Origin: Acidobacteriaceae bacterium
GTDB lineage: Bacteria > Acidobacteriota > Terriglobia > Terriglobales > Acidobacteriaceae
Assembly: GCA_003140705.1 (NCBI GenBank)
Contig: PLKU01000350.1
Span: 1-11,687, forward strand
DNA length: 11,687 nt
Reading direction: 5' to 3'
The stretch's first letter is position 1. Every line of letters starts with the position of its first letter. The translations under genes and the position numbers were made by a program. This document shows, one piece after another, positions 5,558-11,687 of this stretch. The notes below the pieces were generated by a model. That model ran no database searches. It saw only the letters and a list, made by a program, of their open reading frames with translations, and had not been told where the DNA came from.

Positions 5558-5893
5558 GTGGCGGAAGTCTCATGGTACCGGTTTGACAATAGCTCGACTC
5601 TTTCCCATGCAGGGTCCGAAGGAGGAGTGACCGTATTCGATGAAGAGCATCCACTGGGAGCGCGGATTACTTTCGAGCGTGACACCCACACCGCGCCTTT
5701 CGCCATCACCTGCGGAATCTACGGTTGGATGATGCACACCCGCTTCATTGGCTTGGAGAGGGAGGCATGTTCCCAATACGACCTGATGAGGAGTGCGCTT
5801 TCCGTGCTTCTTGACAGGGCGAGTGAGAGCGACGACGGCGGTCAGCAAGTGCTCATGGACGGGGTTTCCGCATTCGTCGAGACATATCCGTGA
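5558..5893 (+). CDS. Small protein of unknown function, soluble, 111 residues
   Basis: I cannot assign a family name. The protein has no signal peptide or membrane helix. It begins AEVSWYRFDNSSTL; the middle contains GSEGGVTVFDEEHPLGARITFER (19-41) and APFAITCGIYGWMMHTRF (46-63), a turn-rich, aromatic segment that looks like a conserved core. The C-terminal third is more helical and acidic. The start is GTG with GGGGG (5546-5550) 7 nt ahead; an in-frame TGA at 5537-5539 rules out a much longer protein. It stands between the HAAS gene (156-nt gap) and murE (44-nt gap) on the same strand. Codon use and the protein-like, low-bias composition argue for a real gene. The overlapping - strand frame looks like a shadow. 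The 156-nt gap before it shows no convincing promoter or terminator. Confidence 0.65.
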   Translation: MAEVSWYRFDNSSTLSHAGSEGGVTVFDEEHPLGARITFERDTHTAPFAITCGIYGWMMHTRFIGLEREACSQYDLMRSALSVLLDRASESDDGGQQVLMDGVSAFVETYP

Positions 5894-5922
5894 GATGAAG
5901 GATGTTGATCGCGTCAGCAATC

Positions 5923-5928
5923 TACAAT
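5923..5928 (+). promoter_or_regulatory. Possible -10 box for murE
   Basis: TACAAT matches TATAAT at 5 of 6 positions and lies 9 nt before the murE ATG. I see no good -35 box at the right distance, and no Shine-Dalgarno sequence before murE. If used, the leader would be only two or three bases long. Confidence 0.35.
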
Positions 5929-5937
5929 TGACCCAAG

Positions 5938-7457
5938 ATGAATTGGCAAGAACTAGCAAAAGAAGTTACAGGCATTGGCACAGGCGGCGACTCAGACCTT
6001 CCTGTAGCAGGCATCGAATACGACTCGCGCAAGGTACGCTCGGGCTCAGTGTTTGTGGCCATGAAGGGCGACTCGACCGACGGCAATCGCTACATTGACA
6101 AGGCTCTTGCCGCGGGCGCGCTGGGCATCATCACTGACTCCGCGCAGAGGTTCGATCACCTGCTTGTGTTTGAAGCGGGCCTGCCTGTCCTCGAAGTTGA
6201 ACACGGTCGGCGTGCGCTGGCCGAGGCTTCGGCTGCCTTCTTCGGTCATCCTGAGCGAAAATTGACCGTCACAGGCATTACGGGAACCAACGGCAAGACG
6301 ACCACCGCATTTCTGCTTGAAGGGCTGCTCAATGCTGCTGCCCGCAAAACCGTGCTTGTGGGAACTATTGAATATCATCTGGCCGGTGAGGTGCGTCCGT
6401 CGGTGCACACCACGCCCGAGTCGCGCGACCTGTTCGAATTGATGGCCGAAGGGGTCAGTCGCGGGGCAACCGAGTTGGTGACGGAGGTTTCAAGTCACGC
6501 TCTCGACCAGGGCCGCGCCGCAGGAGTCAATTTTGATGTGGCCGTCTTCACCAACCTCACCCAAGACCACCTCGATTATCACGGCAGCATGGAAAAGTAT
6601 TTCGCAGCAAAGCGTCTCTTGTTCGATGGCACGATCTATCCAGCTCCACGTGTGGCCGTCGTTAACGCGCAGGATCCGCACGCGAAGCAGCTTGCAGCCG
6701 CTGCACGAAAGGCAGGCGCGGAGGTGCGGACGTATGGGATCAGAGAAGGCGATTGGCGCGCCGCAAGCTATGCTCTGACGCCGAGTGGCGCAACGCTGGA
6801 GCTTGAAACCCCCACAGGCTCGGCCCGGGTGGTCACGCGCCTTGCCGGTGAGGTGAACATCCTGAACCTGCTGGCCGCATTGACTGCTGCCGAAGCCCGC
6901 GGTGTTCCCTTTGCGGATTTGGTCGAATCCATTCCGCGCCTCAAGCCGGTGCCAGGCCGCTTCCAGCCCGTCGATGCGGGCCAGCCTTTCACGGTAATTG
7001 TCGACTATGCACACACCGACGATGCATTGCGCAACCTGATCTCCCTGGCCCGGCAGATGACGGCGCAACACGGCACGCTTGTCCTCACCGTCTTTGGCTG
7101 CGGCGGGGACCGCGACCGCACCAAGCGTCCCAAGATGGGACTGGCCGCGGGAGAGGCCAGTGATTTTGTTGTGGCCACAAGCGACAATCCCCGCAGCGAA
7201 GATCCCATGGCGATTCTGGCCGAGGTCGAGCCGGGGTTAAAGGCTGCGGCAGTAGCTCATCCGCTTCGCTATACCATCGAGCCGGACAGGGCCAAGGCCA
7301 TCTCCCTTGCGCTTCATGAGGCCAAAGCCGGAGACGTCGTTCTCATTGCTGGCAAAGGTCACGAAAAGGAGCAGATTCTTGCCGGCCGGACCATCCCCTT
7401 TGACGATGCAGCGGTCGCACGCACGGCGTTGGCTGATTTGGGCTATTCTGAGGAGCG

Positions 7458-7461
<4 letters not shown>
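5938..7461 (+). CDS. murE: MurE, UDP-MurNAc-L-Ala-D-Glu:meso-diaminopimelate ligase
   Basis: A 507-residue cytoplasmic ATP-dependent ligase that adds the third amino acid to the peptidoglycan stem peptide. The N-terminal UDP-binding domain has EYDSRKVRSGSVFVAMKG (27-44). The central ATPase domain has the P-loop GTNGKTTT (116-123), HTTPES (157-162), TEVSSHALDQGR (182-193), NLTQDHLDYHG (206-216) and the lysine that is carbamylated in this family, K225 in YFAAKRLLF. The C-terminal domain has DYAHTDDALRN (356-366), FGCGGDRDRTKRPKMG (386-401) and DNPR (416-419). DNPR is the signature of meso-diaminopimelate-adding enzymes, as opposed to lysine-adding ones. Length is normal. The start is chosen from N-terminal family similarity; no ribosome-binding site is visible. 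The stop overlaps the murF start (ATGA at 7458-7461). Confidence 0.96.
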
Positions 7462-8866
<1,405 letters not shown>

Positions 8867-8870
<4 letters not shown>

Positions 8871-9742
8871 GCCTTCGTAACCGGCCCGGTAGATTTCTCC
8901 TGTTCGTCGTCTTTCTTGCCTGCGCTTCCCAACTCATGGCGCTGAATCCCTCGTGGACCAAGCCCTTTCCACCGCATCGCATTGCCGGCAACCTTTACTA
9001 CGTCGGCAGCGAGGATCTCGCGTCGTACCTGATCGTCACGCCCAAAGGGAACATCCTTATCAACAGCAGTCTTCAAGCCTCCGTGCCATTGATTCGGAGC
9101 AGCATCAGGCAATTAGGATTCAAGTTCAGCGATACCAATATCCTGCTCATCAGCCATGCGCACTTTGACCATTGCGGGGGCAGTGCCAAGGTCAAGCAGC
9201 TTACAGGCACGAAATACTTCGTGATGGACGCGGACGTACCGGTGGTAGAGTCGGGCGGCAAAGAAGACTTTCAATACGGCGCAGATCCGACCATGCAGTT
9301 CCCGCCCGCCAAAGTCGATCGCATTCTGCACGACGGCGACAGGGTGCGCCTGGGCGGTGTGGTCCTCACAGCGCACAAGACCGCTGGCCACACCAAGGGA
9401 ACCACAACCTGGACCATGGATGAACTTCAAGGCGGCAAGGCGCTGCATGTCGTCATCGTTGGCAGCCCCAACGTCAATTCCGGATACAAGCTGGTGAACA
9501 ACCGGGCCTATCCGCAGATTGCCGAAGACTACAAACACGGATTTCAAATTCTCATGGCTCTGCCCTGCGACATCTTTCTCGGCGCTCACGGGAGTTACTA
9601 CGGCATGGTGCAAAAGTACGCACGGATGAAAAGAGGCGAGAAACAGGTCTTCGTTGATCCCGACGGTTACAAGAGCTACCTCTCAGAACGCGAGCACGCA
9701 TTTGAGGCGGAGCTGGCACGCCAGTCGGCGGGCAACCCGTAG
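8867..9742 (+). CDS. bla: Subclass B3 metallo-beta-lactamase, exported
   Basis: A 291-residue MBL-fold hydrolase. Residues 1-25 (basic RNRPGR, then LLFVVFLACASQLMA) look like a signal peptide, so the enzyme should act in the periplasm. The zinc motif HAHFDH (97-102) supplies H97, H99, D101 and H102. H174 in TAGHTKG and H241 in GAHGSYYG complete the six ligands of subclass B3 (H116, H118, H196 / D120, H121, H263 in standard numbering). B3-like surroundings include LINSSLQASVPLIRSSI (64-80), MDADVPVVESGG (120-131), LHDGDRVRLGGVVLTAH (154-170), VGSPNVNSGYKLV (198-210) and YPQIAEDYKHGF (215-226). No cysteine ligand of subclass B1/B2 is seen. The fold is shared with other hydrolases, so a non-lactam substrate is possible. 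The gene overlaps murF by 4 nt (ATGA) and sits between murF and mraY, where dcw clusters normally have nothing. Confidence 0.87.
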
Positions 9743-9777
9743 CGGACGCTTCCACAGCCGACCAGCCCCTCACCCTG

Positions 9778-9783
9778 TAGAAT
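9778..9783 (+). promoter_or_regulatory. Possible -10 box for mraY
   Basis: TAGAAT matches TATAAT at 5 of 6 positions in the 79-nt gap between the lactamase gene and mraY. It would give a leader of roughly 30 nt containing the GGAGG site. No convincing -35 box is seen 16-18 nt upstream, so this is weak. Confidence 0.25.
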
Positions 9784-9812
9784 CAACCTGAATCCAGCCT
9801 CACGCCGGCTCT

Positions 9813-9817
9813 GGAGG
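9813..9817 (+). promoter_or_regulatory. Ribosome-binding site deciding the TTG start of mraY
   Basis: GGAGG is followed by a 4-nt spacer and TTG at 9822-9824. The same motif and spacing precede ftsL. No ATG lies in a better position, and the protein N-terminus encoded from TTG matches the family. Confidence 0.7.
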
Positions 9818-9821
9818 CCAC

Positions 9822-10961
9822 TTGCTTTACTGGCTGCTCTACGAAAAGCTGTTTCCGTTCTTTCATCCATTCCGGATCTTCCGTTACCTCACCTTTCGCA
9901 CCGCTTTTGCTTCGCTCACGGCGCTGCTCATCGCATTGTTCATCGGTCCCTGGGTCATCCAGAAGCTGCGCGAGTTCCAGATCGGCCAATTCATCCGCGA
10001 AGACGGGCCCCAGTCGCACCTGAAGAAATCCGGCACGCCCACGATGGGCGGAGTGCTCATCGGGATTGCCATTCTCTTGCCCACGGTGTTGTGGTCCGAT
10101 CTGTCAAATCCCTTCGTCTGGATTGCCGTGTTTTCCACTCTCGCATTCGGGGCCATTGGCTTTGCCGACGATTACATCAAAGTGGTCAAGCGCCGTAGCC
10201 TGGGCCTCACAGCGCGCGCCAAGCTGCTATTTCAGGGCCTCGCCGGGGCCAGCGTCGCCATTGCGCTGGTGGTTCTCCAGCAGTTCAGGCTCTTTTCCAC
10301 CCAGTTGACCGTGCCATTCGTCAAGACCTGGCACCCGAACCTGCTTTGGCATTGGTGGCCCAGCACGGTTCCTCATCTTGGATTCCTGGTGTTTGTGCCG
10401 TTCGTTGCTTTTGTCATCTTCGTGCTGATGGGCTCAACCAACGCTGTCAACCTGACCGACGGCCTGGACGGGCTGGCCATTGGCTGCACGATCATAGCTG
10501 CCGGGGCGCTTGCCGCACTCACGTATGTCAGCGGCAACGTAGTCTTTTCCGATTACCTAGAGCTGCAGCATATGCCGATGGTCGGCGAGGTCACCGTGTT
10601 CTGCGGCGCCATGGTAGGCGCCTCAATCGGCTTCCTCTGGTACAACGCCCACCCGGCAGAGATTTTCATGGGCGACGTCGGCTCGCTCGCGCTCGGCGGA
10701 GCCATCGGCACGGTCGCCATCATTATCCGCCAGGAGCTTCTGCTCCCGTTCATTGGGGGTATCTTCATCCTTGAAGCTGTCTCGGTCATTCTCCAGGTGG
10801 GCAGTTACAAACTGCGCAATGGTAAGCGTATCTTCAGGATGGCTCCACTGCATCACCACTTCGAGCAATTGGGGTGGAGCGAATCCAAAGTGATCGTCCG
10901 CTTCTGGATCGGCGCCCTGGTGTTTGCATTGTTTGCACTCACCACCCTGAAACTCCGTTAG
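9822..10961 (+). CDS. mraY: MraY, phospho-MurNAc-pentapeptide transferase
   Basis: A 379-residue polytopic inner-membrane enzyme. It transfers phospho-MurNAc-pentapeptide from UDP to undecaprenyl phosphate, making lipid I. Family motifs in order: [15 protein letters not shown] (22-36), [17 protein letters not shown] (61-77), FADDYIKV (114-121, with the DD pair at 116-117), [12 protein letters not shown] (210-221), [19 protein letters not shown] (275-293, with D285) and [15 protein letters not shown] (340-354, with the HHH triad). About ten hydrophobic segments are present. It is slightly longer than E. coli MraY (360), partly through a loop around 157-182. The start codon is TTG, backed by GGAGG 4 nt ahead. 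It follows the lactamase gene by 79 nt and precedes murD by 67 nt. Confidence 0.96.
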   Translation: MLYWLLYEKLFPFFHPFRIFRYLTFRTAFASLTALLIALFIGPWVIQKLREFQIGQFIREDGPQSHLKKSGTPTMGGVLIGIAILLPTVLWSDLSNPFVWIAVFSTLAFGAIGFADDYIKVVKRRSLGLTARAKLLFQGLAGASVAIALVVLQQFRLFSTQLTVPFVKTWHPNLLWHWWPSTVPHLGFLVFVPFVAFVIFVLMGSTNAVNLTDGLDGLAIGCTIIAAGALAALTYVSGNVVFSDYLELQHMPMVGEVTVFCGAMVGASIGFLWYNAHPAEIFMGDVGSLALGGAIGTVAIIIRQELLLPFIGGIFILEAVSVILQVGSYKLRNGKRIFRMAPLHHHFEQLGWSESKVIVRFWIGALVFALFALTTLKLR

Positions 10962-10976
10962 CCAAGGTCTCGCGGC

Positions 10977-10990
10977 GCACCGCGCGGTGC
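10977..10990. repeat. GC-rich palindrome in the mraY-murD gap
   Basis: GCACCGCGCGGTGC is a perfect 14-nt palindrome that could form a 5-bp hairpin with a GCGC loop in the transcript. It is not followed by a T-tract and lies 38 nt before the murD start, so it is not a standard terminator. It may be chance in GC-rich DNA. Confidence 0.25.
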
Positions 10991-11028
10991 ACAATAAGAG
11001 ATGTCGCGGATCGCAGGAGCCTGTACAA

Positions 11029-11687
11029 ATGGATCTCAAAGGTAAGAGGGTTCTGGTTGTTGGACTGGGAAAATCCGGTCTTGCGGCCGCGTTGTTTTTG
11101 CGCCATCGCGGCGCCCAGGTGACGGTCTCCGACGTGCGCAGCGCCGAAGCGCTGGCAAAAGACATTCCAGCTCTCCTTGAGGAAGGAATCATGGTGGAAG
11201 CTGGCGGGCACGGCCTGCTCACCTTCCGCCGCCAGGACCTGATCGTGGTCAGTCCCGGCGTGCCCCTCAACACCCCCGAACTGGCGCAGGTGAAGAGCTT
11301 CGGCCTTCCCGTCATCGGCGAACTGGAACTGGCCGCGCGCTTTATCAAGGGCCGGACATTAGCCATCACCGGTTCCAACGGCAAAACCACCACCACCGCT
11401 TTGCTCGGAGAGATCCTCAAAGCGGCCGGCATGCCCACCCTGGTGGGAGGCAACATCGGCGTGCCCGTCGTTTCGCTGATTGACCAGAGCACGGACGATA
11501 CCTGGTCGGTGCTTGAGGTCTCCAGCTTCCAGCTTGAAAGCACGGATCAGTTCCATCCCAGCATCGCTGTAATCCTGAACATCACCCCCGACCATCTTGA
11601 CCGTCACGGCAGCTTCGAGAACTACGCGCTGGCCAAGGAGCGCATCTTTGCCGCGCAGGATGAACACGACTTTGTCGTGCTCAACGC
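11029..11687 (+). CDS. murD: MurD, UDP-MurNAc-L-Ala:D-glutamate ligase, N-terminal part
   Basis: The first 219 codons, open to the right edge of the window. MurD adds D-glutamate to UDP-MurNAc-L-Ala in the cytoplasm. The N-terminal Rossmann-like domain has KRVLVVGLGKSGLAAA (6-21) and VVSPGVPLNTPEL (73-85). The ATPase domain has the P-loop GSNGKTTTTALL (115-126), GGNIGVP (140-146), LEVSSFQLE (162-170), NITPDHLDRHGSFENY (184-199) and the family's carbamylated lysine K203 in ALAKERIF. ATG 11029 is preceded by AGGAG (11015-11019) with a 9-nt spacer. It follows mraY, as in most dcw clusters. The C-terminal half lies outside the window. Confidence 0.95.
   Translation, partial: MDLKGKRVLVVGLGKSGLAAALFLRHRGAQVTVSDVRSAEALAKDIPALLEEGIMVEAGGHGLLTFRRQDLIVVSPGVPLNTPELAQVKSFGLPVIGELELAARFIKGRTLAITGSNGKTTTTALLGEILKAAGMPTLVGGNIGVPVVSLIDQSTDDTWSVLEVSSFQLESTDQFHPSIAVILNITPDHLDRHGSFENYALAKERIFAAQDEHDFVVLN

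Noticed and set aside
5398..5709. A 103-codon open frame on the - strand overlapping the small unassigned gene
   Set aside because: Composition is poor and no motif is seen; the + strand frame has a ribosome-binding site and a protein-like core. It cannot be fully excluded.
10623..11543. A 306-codon open frame on the - strand across mraY and murD
   Set aside because: It is antisense to two conserved genes and crosses their gap; the Ser/Arg/Pro-rich composition is that of a shadow frame.

Overview
The window is part of a division and cell wall (dcw) gene cluster, most likely from an acidobacterium of the class Terriglobia. I infer this from the GC-rich coding sequence, the gene order and the style of the accessory proteins (a HAAS-type membrane protein behind a PadR regulator, and a subclass B3 metallo-beta-lactamase). 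No database search was possible. The MurE has the DNPR motif of meso-diaminopimelate-adding enzymes, which points to a Gram-negative type peptidoglycan.

Layout. (1) Positions 3-3057 hold the tail of rsmH, then ftsL and ftsI on the + strand. FtsI is a class B penicillin-binding protein with one C-terminal PASTA domain. The ftsL-ftsI gap is 154 nt, long for such a cluster, and carries an AT-rich inverted repeat. (2) Positions 3085-5893 form a block that is not part of the usual dcw set. It has an arsR-type repressor and an SRPBCC/AHSA1 gene on the - strand, and a padR-type repressor, a HAAS-domain membrane protein and a small protein of unknown function on the + strand. The two regulators diverge from a 133-nt region that contains two readable promoters, each with its own inverted repeat. 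(3) Positions 5938-11687 resume the cluster on the + strand: murE, murF, a metallo-beta-lactamase gene, mraY and the first 219 codons of murD. murE-murF and murF-lactamase each overlap by 4 nt (ATGA), so these three are probably translationally coupled.

How the genes work together. MurD, MurE and MurF build UDP-MurNAc-pentapeptide in the cytoplasm. MraY loads it onto undecaprenyl phosphate, and FtsI cross-links septal peptidoglycan with FtsL as part of the divisome. The lactamase carries an apparent signal sequence and all six B3 zinc ligands. It would act outside the membrane, where beta-lactams attack FtsI, yet it is made from the same message as the precursor enzymes. The regulatory block between ftsI and murE splits the cluster and probably gives murE and the genes after it a promoter of their own.

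Most notable: a B3 metallo-beta-lactamase gene coupled to murF inside the dcw cluster; an arsR promoter whose spacer is an operator-like palindrome and whose predicted transcript is leaderless; an elaborate padR control region; and an SSD in place of the usual SxN motif in FtsI. No stretch longer than 300 nt lacks a gene. I saw no tRNA, rRNA, CRISPR array, insertion sequence or convincing intrinsic terminator.
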